From positions 62,001 to 126,000 of the forward strand of contig JAKJXP020000072.1 of assembly GCA_022225965.2 (NCBI GenBank): a stretch of 64,000 bases of DNA, written 5' to 3'. The position numbers and the translations under genes were made by a program. The DNA is from Diatrype stigma (lineage: Eukaryota; Ascomycota; Sordariomycetes; Xylariales; Diatrypaceae). Positions 13,141 to 23,800 of the stretch are shown here, one piece after another. The notes beneath the pieces are model-generated. The model had not been told where the DNA came from and did no database searches. It saw only the letters and a list, made by a program, of their open reading frames with translations. Every line of letters starts with the position of its first letter. Position 1 is the first letter of the stretch.

Positions 13141-13911
13141 GAAATAATCGTATGAGCCCAGAAGGAAGGATCATCGGACATGATCGGACTTCCTTCAATT
13201 GCCCTACTGGACCGAGGAAGGTCGATCCTCTCTCCCTCCCTCGGAAGACTCACGACGTCACTGTCTTTATTTTTCGCTTCAATGCCATAGAATATATGCC
13301 CGCACAGGTTCTCAACTTGCGTTCCATGGAATGAAATGAATTTGATGCAACACCTGGGACAAAGACCTTATTGTTATTCACTAGCAGCTGTCAACCCCGG
13401 GTGACTCATTGCCCAGCGAACAGAATGGGATAACAAATGAACAAAGAACACCTGATCGCCAACGCGGGTCACCATGTCTATCAGACCAACGATTTAGGGG
13501 AGAGCCATGCTGAAGACTACCATGGAAACTAATTATGCTGTGAGATATGCCTTTCCTATGTTGGCTCGGCGCCAATTTGGTCGGTTCTGAAAGGGTGGAC
13601 TATCAGAACAATGCAAAACGTCTGAAGTACGTCCAACAGCAAACATTCCTCCGATGTTACTCATAGCTACCATGAATGGTGAATACTGTTGGTATACTCG
13701 AAGGACGTTATCTTGGTAAACAATGAAAGTCTGCGTGATTCGATGTTTTACTAGAAGTATTTGAAGAGAGCTTCTGCCGTAGTGTCACTAACAGTAAATG
13801 TATGTCGAATTGAACATCAGAGATAATATGCTTTATACTCTAACCCCCTGCATCATATCCGTCGCCAGTCAAGGGTGCTGGGCAGCTGTGCTACACTAAT
13901 ACAGGCATGTG
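13141..13911. other. Intergenic region upstream of the Ser-rich membrane protein gene
   Basis: No gene supported. The last bases (CTAC-ACTAAT-ACAG, 13891-13904) look like a branch point plus acceptor, so a 5'-UTR intron or an unrecognised first exon may lie here. Confidence 0.4.
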
Positions 13912-15921
13912 ATGTTTGGAAATACATCAGCGCATCAAAACACACCACTTCAATTAACTATTCCGTTGCCCCCGCCAGATTCGAACTCGGAGGATCTTCC
14001 AGACCAGTATTACACGCCATTATCTAGCTCCGACTCCCAATCATTCATGACCGTAGAGGAATGCAACTGTCACAACCCAGAAATTCAAAGTCAGACTTTG
14101 GGACGGCCAGATTCCACATTACCGTCTCGAACACCATCCAGAAGTTCTCTGCCAGATGCTGGGGAACCCATCGACAACTCACGAGTCGAGACATCATCAA
14201 TAGAGCCTCTAGGTCGTGAACCAGGTTTCACTATTCACAACGGAAGGGCACTGGAAGGAAGAAAGTCAACGGAGCCAACATCAGAACAGTACCAGTTAAT
14301 GAATGCGGACTCTGACTTGACCTTTCCAAGCCCCAACCGAGGAAAGTCAAAATTCAGTGAACGCTTGGATCTTCCCAAAGGCTCTTCGCCATCTTTTGCA
14401 GTCGAAGACTCCGGCTCGTGGGGACTACGCTCGTATCAGCCAAGACGTACCATAGTTACCCCTCCTTCAGGGACTTTAAGGAACGGAACCCTTGAAAACA
14501 GAACACATCAAGCACAACCCGAGGCTTCGACAACGCTCCCTATCAACAGTGAGAAGAAAGCATCCTGTATGGAAGATTTTATTTCGTATTTCACCGGGAG
14601 GACCGCAGACCAAGGACGCACAACAACCGAGGATCGGGAATTCGAGGGAGCAGCTACCAACTCCGCGCCAGTTTCAGGGGCATCAGGGGGAGCCACTTCA
14701 CACCGCTTGGCTGAGCCAGTTTCTCCTGTATCGTTTAATTTGTCCAACCGGAGTCGAACTCCATCTGGCACTTCCCAGGGGTCCCATAGGGATACACTGA
14801 GAGACAGAAGCAGGCGCCAAGCAGGAGATAGAGAAAACATAGGGTACCCAGGAACATACCGGTCCGCAAGAGCACCAACACCACCCTCACCACAGGCAAG
14901 ACACAGCGAGGAAGAGCAGCACGGACATATCCAAGTATCACCTTCATCATCATTATCATCAGCACACCATCGATACGAGGAGCAGGATCGGGCTGCTGAG
15001 ATGGATGATTATCATGGTGATAGTAGGGGTCATCGTCCCGACTGGGCTCGAGGCCGCGTCTCACCAGCGCCTCCAGAAGCAGACATGGGCTACGATGAGG
15101 AAACCGGAGGAGGGAACAACAGGAAGAACAAGAGCAACCTGCGCTTATGTCTCACCGACATCAAGCACGGCCACCCCGGTGAGGGCCCCGGCTTTATATT
15201 CATATCCATCATCCGGCTGCCCTTCCAGCTCGGGCTGCCCGCCATCCTGGGCTTCGTGCTAGCGACCATCACGCGGGCGTTTTTCGGCGACGGGAATCAG
15301 CAATCCCTCCCGCGCGTGGCCATCGGCGTCTGGTGCCTGGCCTGGGTCAGCCCCTTCTACGTCTTCCTCGTGTGGTACCACTTCACAAACAGCGCCGCCA
15401 ACCTGGGCGCCAACCTGGGGGGCGCGCACAACAAGAAGAAGGTCTGGCGCCACGTCGCCTGGCGCTATGCCGTTGGCGACGGCGTCGCGGCCGTCGCGTG
15501 GATCGCCGTCACGCTGCTGATGGTGCGGTATGTGTGGAGCTTCCGCAACACTTTCACGTTTGCGGTGAATCCCGGGGCCGGCGGCAATGCCTTCAGCGGC
15601 TGCGATGGCCGCCATTTGCGTAGCGGTGGCATGAGTCTGTATTCAGAGCCGAATCCGGATTTGCGACAGCCCTTCGACGCCTGGCCGGCCGAGCAGATAT
15701 GTTCGCTCGCGCGCGCCTTCAAGCTGGTTTTCCTGCTGTGCGTCGCTATCAGCGTCTTGTTCGTTGTCACCGCGCTGTTCTACCTGTTTTGTATACCCGC
15801 GGTCACCAGTGGTCTACGAACCGGCTGCAAGCGCCTGTCGGATTGGCTGAAGTCCTTGCTGTCGCGCATTGCGGACGCGACGACCAGTTGTACGGTATGT
15901 CAGACTTTGTCATTTTCCTAG
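13912..15921 (+). CDS. Ser-rich N-terminal domain with C-terminal multi-TM region (unknown function)
   Basis: About 669 aa from the ATG at 13912; a GTG precedes it, and the frame is closed upstream by TAA at 13897. Residues 1-400 are rich in Ser/Pro/Gln/Arg and look disordered. From about residue 415 come hydrophobic helices: FIFISIIRLPFQLGLPAILG, VAIGVWCLAWVSPFYVFLVW, VAAVAWIAVTLLMVRYVW and VFLLCVAISVLFVVTALFYL, separated by a Cys-containing loop. This gives about four TM segments with a long cytosolic or unstructured head. I do not recognise the family. The 3' end may be spliced: GTATGT at 15895, a GCTAAT branch point at about 15993 and TATAG at 16008 would replace the last eight residues by a five-residue exon ending at the TAG at 16024-16026. 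Base composition shifts from moderate to GC-rich over the membrane part, but the frame stays open. Confidence 0.75.
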   Translation: MFGNTSAHQNTPLQLTIPLPPPDSNSEDLPDQYYTPLSSSDSQSFMTVEECNCHNPEIQSQTLGRPDSTLPSRTPSRSSLPDAGEPIDNSRVETSSIEPLGREPGFTIHNGRALEGRKSTEPTSEQYQLMNADSDLTFPSPNRGKSKFSERLDLPKGSSPSFAVEDSGSWGLRSYQPRRTIVTPPSGTLRNGTLENRTHQAQPEASTTLPINSEKKASCMEDFISYFTGRTADQGRTTTEDREFEGAATNSAPVSGASGGATSHRLAEPVSPVSFNLSNRSRTPSGTSQGSHRDTLRDRSRRQAGDRENIGYPGTYRSARAPTPPSPQARHSEEEQHGHIQVSPSSSLSSAHHRYEEQDRAAEMDDYHGDSRGHRPDWARGRVSPAPPEADMGYDEETGGGNNRKNKSNLRLCLTDIKHGHPGEGPGFIFISIIRLPFQLGLPAILGFVLATITRAFFGDGNQQSLPRVAIGVWCLAWVSPFYVFLVWYHFTNSAANLGANLGGAHNKKKVWRHVAWRYAVGDGVAAVAWIAVTLLMVRYVWSFRNTFTFAVNPGAGGNAFSGCDGRHLRSGGMSLYSEPNPDLRQPFDAWPAEQICSLARAFKLVFLLCVAISVLFVVTALFYLFCIPAVTSGLRTGCKRLSDWLKSLLSRIADATTSCTVCQTLSFS

Positions 15922-16026
15922 AGTAGCTTTTGCAGGGTATGATGAAGAGGGGGGGGTGGTAGACGAGCGGTCATCAGGTCAGTGTCAACTAAGCTAATAT
16001 GAATATAGTGGCCCGAACGCGAATAG

Positions 16027-17582
16027 AGTCACACATTTGGAGTGACCAAGATATGTCGGGGTCTTACTTCAGACGGTGAGGGACGGGATAGGGTATAACG
16101 AGGAGTTGCGGTCGAGTAATACCACCTAGGTTGAAGTGCATAAAAGTTAAGAAAGAGGAGTAAAGCCGCGAGGCTATATAGGAGTTATATGGTGCGGGAT
16201 GATATTCAAACTGTGTGTCGAATCGAGGCTGAAGGCACTATTATTTCATTAACGTTTTGCTTTATCATTATAGAGAGAGAGGATTGGCATTGGGTGAATG
16301 CCCATGGCGGCCTGCAGTTTCTGCTTATAATGCATAGAAGAATACCCATCGGAGCATGTATCGGAGCATTGGAATCAGTCGGTGGATGGCCGGTAGTTCG
16401 GAGTTGCTGGGTAAAAAAGTCCTTGGATTTGTCGTCTCACAGGGTTGCAATAGTTGATATCTCGAAGACCGTATGGTTTAGAACGATGTTGAATCGAATG
16501 GGTCGGGCGCAACGGAACACAGCACAACACATCGTGATATGTATCTCTCCATATAGATGGCCAACCTCTTTGTTTACTTGGATTGACGGATATAGATATG
16601 ACTGACCTAATTGACTGCGCCTTGTCATGCCCTGCCGTCAAGATAGGGTTGTAAAATAGGTAGGTACCTACTAGGTAGCAAGCTAGGCGTGCACGATAGG
16701 TTTCGCCTTGGTAGCTTCGGAAAAGGGGCTTCGATCAACTTCCCACCGGGCGTAAAATGGAGGGCGTAAACCGCAGCACAGCTGAATAGCACCGCGGTGG
16801 TTGCTTCTCTTCGTCACCACGACCTATTTGGTAATAACAGTCAGGTCTCCCTCGCTGCAGTTGACCAAATTCAGCATGTTTCAGTTCGGCATTTACTTGT
16901 CCCTCATCATCACACCATCTCAGCCACCACCACTTGACCAATTCTATCCTGCATACCAAACAAGCATTCAGGGGTTATATCAGCGCAAGATCATATCAGC
17001 TTAAACCACGGAAGTTACCCCGGTGATGATCGTCGCATGGGAAAAAAAGAAAAAGAGTCCAAAATCGCGCGGCAATGAAGAAGATGATGTTCTCGGTTCA
17101 GTCCAGTTCATTTCTCGGCTAGTTAGTTAGTCCCCCTAACGACCCCGATGGGGATAGAGAAGAAAAAGATCAATCAAACAGTTGGTATCGACTTCTTGCA
17201 TTAAGCAAGCCAGCAAAGCCAAAGATTTATGCAAGGGTCCATCCGATCCGTCCATCATGCGCCTAACTTTAAGACAACAACAATCGCAACAAATTGACCG
17301 GCCTGCCCTACCCAGCCCTGTCTTTCTCCCTGACAGTCCGTGCTTTCAACCATGATGCTTCGGAAACAAAGCCAAACGCCTTTACACCGTCCAGTCCATC
17401 CAGGATCTTCAGCCCCTTAAATCGGTGTGGGTGGGGGCCGGGGATCGTGGGTGCAACGTATATACATCCGTCTTTCACGTGGCATACGATGCCATCAATC
17501 ACATCTCGATCAATCGACGAAGCCCTGCCGTCCCCCGCTGACTCCTTCGAGCAACGGGTAACTGCATCGGCAATGCATCGCA
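16027..17582. other. Intergenic region between convergent genes
   Basis: No gene supported. A TAGGTAGGTACCTACTAGGTAG palindromic cluster lies at about 16658-16680. Bases 16985-17582 probably include the 3' UTR of the MBP1-like gene. Confidence 0.5.
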
Positions 17583-19684
17583 TCACATCATCATAGGTTC
17601 ACCCCTGCCCTGGTGGTGAGTCACGACTCCTCCATCGCTCTGCTCTTCTTCCATCATCTCAATAAGGTCGTCCAAGTTTGCGTCTAGGTTCTCTGCATCG
17701 CTGCGGTCGAGACACTGCCTAAGGAGCCGCCGGTATTTGTCGATCTGCTCACCGGTGCCTGACAGGCCCAGAGCTTCGACATATTCCTCATCGGCACGTC
17801 GCTGTGCCACGAGAAGCTCATGGAGCTCTTGGGCGATCCTCAGCCGCTCCTCCGGGTTATCATCATCGCCGCCGTCGCCACCATCGCCGTTCATCATCGC
17901 CATGGATTGCTCCACCGTAGCTTGCACGTGATATTGCCTCTGCTTTGCTAATAGGGATAAAACATGGCTTTGCGCCATCGCAGCATCACTAGCCACTTTG
18001 GCCGCCAAATCCTCCGGCTCCAGCTGACCTTCCAATTCGACAATCTGCGAGTGGAGTAAGGCAAGCTCATTTTGTGTGTTTCCGAGGATGCGGCGTGCCT
18101 CGAGCTCGGCCTCGTTCTTTTCCTTCCAATCCTCATCATAGCTGTGCGCTAGAGCCTGGAATTTATCCAGCACCAGAGGAGTGATCTTGTTCTGAACAGT
18201 GTTCGCCGCCTCTGAACTATACGTGATTGCGTGTTTCGTGACAGATTCGGTTACTGCGTCTCGAAACGAGACATGTCGTTGCGAGTCGGGCGCGAAAGGA
18301 GAGGAAGACCGCTGGGGGGCACGCTCCTTAGGGTTCCTCGATGCGTTCAATTCCTGAATAAGTTCCTCGGCACGGATACCTTCGGCGTTAGGGATATCGG
18401 TAGAGGCGCCCCGGCCAAGAAGCGCTCGTATGCATTTCCGGGCGTTAGATTTAGCGGCCAGATGCAGAGCAGTGTTGCCATGGATATCTTGAGCATCGAT
18501 AAGTACCTGTACAAAATTGGAGTTATGGGTTTCCTGAAGTTTGTTCAAGATGTTGTCAAGGTAGTAGCGCGAACATGAGTGGCTTGTGACACGGCCGCTC
18601 TTCATAATAGCCGCGTGGTGTATGACGGTGCAACCCGACTCGTCACGGGCATCGATGGTATCGAACAGTTCCTTCATGACAGCTGGGAAAGTCTGCTTCT
18701 CGTAGCAGTTGGTGAAGTTGACGGACCGCATCAAGGGCGTCTCGCCTCGGCAGTTCTGCGCGGCAAGGTTGGCACCGAACCGCTTCAGCTGCTTAATGAC
18801 TTCAACGTCACCCATAGCGCTCGCCCAGTGAAGTGCACTGTGCTTCTCCGAATCGATATACCAATCGGGTTGAAAATTGGTAGGAGGCTCGGGCCGCAAG
18901 GTTGGGGCGTCTTGGCGCGAGAGAAGGAAGTAATCGAGAAGCTCATCACCATATACGGAGTGTTGCTGCTCTGTCAGACCCTGGATATCCTCCTCCCTTT
19001 TTCTCTTGCGGTGACCAGTAGAATAGTGTGACAGGTCATTACGGTCGTCTTCTGCCATATACGATGCAGAAGCAACAGTGACATTGTCTGGAGTATCATC
19101 ATCGTTTATCTGGCTGGTAGTCTCCAATTCCTCGCGAATCGGTGGAGGGGGCTCTGGAGGACGGCTGACTGTCAGTACTATTTCCTGCCTGGATACGATG
19201 TGCACAATATGCAGTATAGAGAAGTGGAGGGGAGGGAAGACGTACTGGTCGGCCATTTCGGCACTGCAGGCTTAGGCTGCTTGGGTGCTTTCGGCTTGCT
19301 CGCATGACGAGGAGCTGGGGGAGGGCTCTGGTTTCCGGGGATGAACTCGAAAATAAGTCGTAGGCGGTCATAAACATTGTTCCGATGGGCTAACTGTTCG
19401 CCGCTTTCTAGCGGGATCCATGTGCCCTGATACTTTCCATAGCCTCCCTGGATCTTCTCGTGGACGTCCTTCTGCACCTCACGCTCGAGGATTCGTGTGC
19501 GCGCAGGCTTGTCGAAACCAGCGGCTTTCAGGATATGGGTCGCATTGATCCAATCGTCTTGTCTCCGTCGCATCACATGTTCTTTGAGGTCAACACCGAA
19601 CTGGAACTCATACACCGGGATTCCACTATAAGTGGCACTATATATGCCAGGCCCGGCGGCGGGAGCAGGAGCGGCTTTTACCAT
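17583..19684 (-). CDS. MBP1: APSES/ankyrin cell-cycle transcription factor, MBF DNA-binding subunit (MBP1-like)
   Basis: Two exons, 19684-19246 and 19177-17583; a 68-nt intron (GTACGT donor, ATAG acceptor) gives about 677 aa. The N-terminus begins [20 protein letters not shown], typical of fungal Mbp1. The APSES DNA-binding domain (about residues 15-120) shows [31 protein letters not shown] and [17 protein letters not shown]. Ankyrin repeats follow: [20 protein letters not shown] with [11 protein letters not shown], and [20 protein letters not shown]. Next comes a Glu/Gln-rich coiled-coil region, where such proteins bind their Swi6-type partner, and an acidic tail. In yeasts this protein with Swi6/Cdc10 forms MBF, which activates G1/S genes through ACGCGT (MCB) sites. 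A small insertion (FGVDLKEH) lies in the wing region compared with the usual shorter loop. ACGCG sites cluster upstream of its own start. Confidence 0.93.
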
Positions 19685-19968
19685 CCTACCTAATTGATGG
19701 TCTGTGGTCGTGGTGGAGTATGTCGCAGTATCTCCAGTATCTCCAGTATCTCGCTAGTTGTGGGAGAGAACAGACGAGATACTAGCAAGGGGATCGAGGG
19801 ATATGGGGGGAGATGGAGGGGAGTTGAAGTGAGGGGAATAGGCGGTCCAAGAGGAAACTGAGTCGGGATGGATGACGGCGTCGTCCTGGTCCTGGTAGCT
19901 GTCCACACATGTGCATGGGATGTACGAGGCTGGCGTAAGTATTGACTGGTTGCGTTGCTGGTACGGTA

Positions 19969-20010
19969 AAGCTGGTATCGTGAAGCTGGTATCGTGAAGC
20001 TGGTATCGTC
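19969..20010 (+). repeat. Three tandem 14-bp units
   Basis: AAGCTGGTATCGTG occurs three times head to tail, the last copy with one terminal change. It lies about 300 bp upstream of the MBP1-like start codon. Confidence 0.9.
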
Positions 20011-20298
20011 TCGTCTAGTCTCTAGTCTCGTGGGGTTTGGCTATTGTGCGTACAAAACTCAGAGATGATACAGTTACCGAACAGAGGGAACGAATGCGAT
20101 CGATTGATCTCCCCAGAGATGCATCGGTAATTCTTTTCTTAGCACTGATAGGGTCCTGAGGGCATTGGGCGGACTGGACAAAGTTGAAGGAACGGGTTAA
20201 CGGCTTGGGATGATTGGTAGGTGCTGGGGTGCAGCCGACCAAGTGGATTCTAGTCAGGAAAATGGTGAGAACAAGCAGGAGCATGGGGGGGAGGCAGT

Positions 20299-20366
20299 AA
20301 CGCGCTGTCCCCGACCCCGACGCGAAATTAAACGGCCGGTCGCAACGCGAAAACGACAAGCGCGTT
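20299..20366. promoter_or_regulatory. Cluster of four MCB-like ACGCG sites
   Basis: AACGCGC at 20299, ACGCGAAA at 20320-20327, ACGCGAAA at 20345-20352, and AACGCG in reverse at about 20360-20366 all fall within 68 bp, 0.6-0.7 kb upstream of the MBP1-like ATG. MBF recognises ACGCG(T), and ACGCGAAA combines MCB- and SCB/E2F-like cores. Confidence 0.5.
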
Positions 20367-20670
20367 AATGAGAGGGGCTTATCTAATCATGTCGCAGCTG
20401 GGTGTACCGTGCCTCATACAGTATTAATCCTGCTAAGCTACAGGTAGGCATGTATGTAGGTATAAGGTACAGTATTAAGAGACTCGGTATTAACTACAGC
20501 CAAGCAAGTGCCTATTGGTTTCCTCGAGGTGTTGGATCATCCGACAATGCACTGTGTGACTCTGCAGCTGGCACAGACTACAATAACCGCCTATTAAAGA
20601 GGTAACCGGGCACCTAAACCAACTAAAATGCAAGCAAATAAGTATATAGCCATTTCTAGCCAAGGATGGT

Positions 20671-20856
20671 TGTGCTTCTGCGCCCGGTCCTTCGAATCCC
20701 TAAGGAATTACTGCTATTGGCAATTCACTTAGGATTATACTAAAGGTCCGGATTTATTATTAAATTGAAGTTAATTATAATTATACGCTTTAAGCTGTTA
20801 GAATTTTATATTTCGATTTTCCGATTTTTGGCATTATAAAGAATGCCCGAATTTAT
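20671..20856 (-). repeat. Gypsy-1 LTR (left, 186 bp)
   Basis: Aligns end to end with 26026-26211. The outer half (from TGTGCTTCTGCG) is nearly unmutated, while the inner half carries C-to-T and G-to-A changes. Confidence 0.9.
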
Positions 20857-23800
20857 AATTATTTCTTTTTTTTATTATAATCGTTTTTAATTATTATCGT
20901 TAATTTCTTTTTTTATTAAGCGCCGACGATCCTATTTTAAAAATTGCCTATTCGTATATTACATGTTACGTACGGAATGCTTATTTTTTATAAAGGCCGG
21001 AAATAAGTTCGTTTTGTTATATTTGTTTTATAATTGGATTTTTTCGAGGCTTTATAAATAATATATATTACCGAAATAACAGTTAATTACGTTTTAAGGC
21101 TCGTCGTAATAAGGTTTGTATTTTTTTTGGCATTAATAAATGCAAAGAATTTAATCGTTTAAAACGTACGTTTTAATAAGCCCTTTTTTTTAAAAAAGAA
21201 ATACGTTCGTATTTTATTACGAAATACCTTTATATTATTAAAGCGGGCCTTTACGAACGGTACTTTATGGTTTGCTGTTAATAATTTATTATTTTAAAGT
21301 TTCTTTTTTTTTATCGGTTCGCGAAAATATTCGTAAAATTCCGATAAGGTTTATTTTTAAAAGGAAATTATGCCGAATAATAAAAAATATAAGCTATAAC
21401 CGTTCGATTTAAAAATACGGTTATAAATAATTACCGTTCGTTATAATAATTCGAATAATAAACGGGCCGTAAAATTTGCTTAATATTCGCGTAATATAAT
21501 TTTTTTTAGGTCTTTATTAACCTTTTTTACTTTTCCGTTGCTTTTTAAACGTTTTAATATAATAGCCTTTACGATAAAGCTTTATTTTTTATTTTAAGCG
21601 TTTGCGGCTTTATTTTTAAAAGCGCCGGCGTTATTATTAATTTATTTCTTAAAAGTACCGTAAATACGTTCGATACGGGAAAATATAAAAATCGTATTTC
21701 CGAATTAAGCAAAAGAAATAACGTTAGTTTTTATTTATTTCGTAACGTATTTAATAGTTATAAAAATCGTAAACGAACTTATTAACGTATAATCGATTAT
21801 TTATTTAATTAAAAATGTTAAGAATTATACGGATTATAAATTTAATAATAAGGAATTCGGTTTTTTTATTAATTAATAAGCCGAATATTCGATAATTATT
21901 TATTACGTAAAGAAAACGATTTCCGAATATTAAAATTGCTTTTACGCATTGCAAAACGTTATTTTAACGATCGAATGGCTTTAATCGTAATAAATCCGTC
22001 TTAATTATATTAAAGGTTTATCGTATTTAAGGATTTCCTGTAAAATTTACGCTTTCGTGGCAATATTTTTTATATATAAAGGGTTATCGGGTATTTTTTC
22101 GTATTTAATTACTTTATATAGCTTATTTCGATATATAATAAAGTGCTTATTAATATATTTTCGTTATATAATTAAAAATAAAAAGGTATTATATAAAAGG
22201 ATTTCGAAAATGGCTTAAAGGTTTAATCGATTTAATTAATCGACGTAACGAATCGGTTCGGTTTTTTTGGCTGTCATTATTGCGGCTTTTTAAGGCCTTA
22301 AAAAATAATCGGCAAAAACGTTTATTCGGCCCGAACGGTATACGATACGGATTTCGAAATATTCGATAATATCGAAAAAACGTAATATGCGAACCGATTA
22401 TTCGGTTTTCGTATTAATTATTTTTAGCGATTCGTAATTAATAATTACTATTATATCGTTATTTTTAATTTAATGCCGCTAATGTTAAAATGCTAGCATA
22501 ATATTAAGAAGCTTTTTTTTTAAACGGAATATCGTAATTAGGTTTTTATAAGTTTTTTCGATAAATAAGTAATTAAATATAAAACGAAAACGCCTATTGC
22601 TTTTATATAAAATTATAATAACGTTACGCCAACGAATTATTACGAAGCGTTTGCTTCGAAAATAATCGGACGGCGCCAATTAAACTTCCAAATTACGGGC
22701 GTTATTATAATTATTTTGCAAATTGCTTTTTAACTTGCTATGGCTTTAAAAAATAATTCGATACGTTCGTTTTTTGGGCCGCCTATAAAGGCTATAAATG
22801 GCCTAGCGATTTCCGAATATCTATTAATTAAATACCATAAATAATTGGCGATATTTATAAACGCTTAAATTTCGGTTATTATTGCCGGCTTAGGCTTATT
22901 TCGAATGGCCGCGATTTTGGTTAAATCGGTTTTGATTTTTTTTTTAAATTATGAAGCTTAGGAAAATTCCCTTTTTAATAAACATTAAGGATTTCGTTAG
23001 ATTTACGATTATTCCGTAATTAAAAAGCTTTTTAAATAAGGCAAATATGCGTTCGTAAAGTTATTCGAATATATTAGCTTATAGGGTTATATTATTTAGC
23101 ATATTCAAAATAAATTCGCAAAATAATTCGAGAATTTTTTCCATTAATGCTTAAAAAGTCGCCGAAACGTTATAAAATCCGAAAGGCATTATTAATTATT
23201 CGTAAATACTAAATAAAATTACGAAGGCAATTTTTTCGATATTTGGTTTATAAATTTTAATTTATTAAAAGCTATTTTTAAGGTCGATAAAGCAATATTA
23301 ACGGTATTCGGCCGTTCGTTGGATTTTATTTATCGCATTAAGGAATAAATAAGCGTTTTTTCGTTAAATCTTATTAAATTCCCGATAATTATAATAGAAT
23401 CGTTATATTATGTTTTTATCGAATTTATTAGGCTTCGTTATTTAATTCGGTACTTTTTTAGGTATAAATAACGCAAACGAATTTTACGGGCCCGTATTAA
23501 TATATATAATTATTTTTAAATATTTTTTACCGAATTTACGAAATGCCCGAAATTAAACAGGGCTATATCGACGTAAAAAGAATTTAATGGATTTATTATT
23601 TCTAATATCGATATAATAACGGGTACGTATATTCGTAATAACCTTTTTCGGAACGAATTCGAATAGTTTTAAGAAATTATAAACGTATTATAAAAAGTAT
23701 TTATTAATGGCCTTATTATTCGTTAAAATAAGTTTATGCTAAGTTATTAAGTTAAATTCGGCTATTACGTAAGCCGTTTCGAAAATATAAAAGGTACGTA

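Larger units (their letters stand above)
19685..20670 (-). promoter_or_regulatory. Upstream region of the MBP1-like gene
   Basis: On the coding strand this region is pyrimidine-rich just before the start (about 19790-19840), like a fungal leader. It contains three tandem copies of a 14-bp unit (19969-20010) and four ACGCG-core sites at 20299-20366. It is cut off by the Gypsy LTR at 20671. Confidence 0.5.

Noticed and set aside
16189..16605. 138-aa plus-strand frame
   Set aside because: No recognisable domain or splice continuity; composition looks like random translation of intergenic DNA.
19178..19256. Treating the ankyrin frame (17583-19256) and the APSES frame (19178-19684) as two genes
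   Set aside because: A GTACGT donor and ATAG acceptor join them in frame into one Mbp1-type protein; the in-frame ATG at 19256 lies in exon 1/intron sequence.
22485..22679. Lys/Phe/Ile-rich open frames in the AT-rich blocks (also 36815-37141, 42046-42401)
   Set aside because: Chance frames in RIP-mutated DNA; they cut across or lie out of frame with the recognisable retroelement domains.
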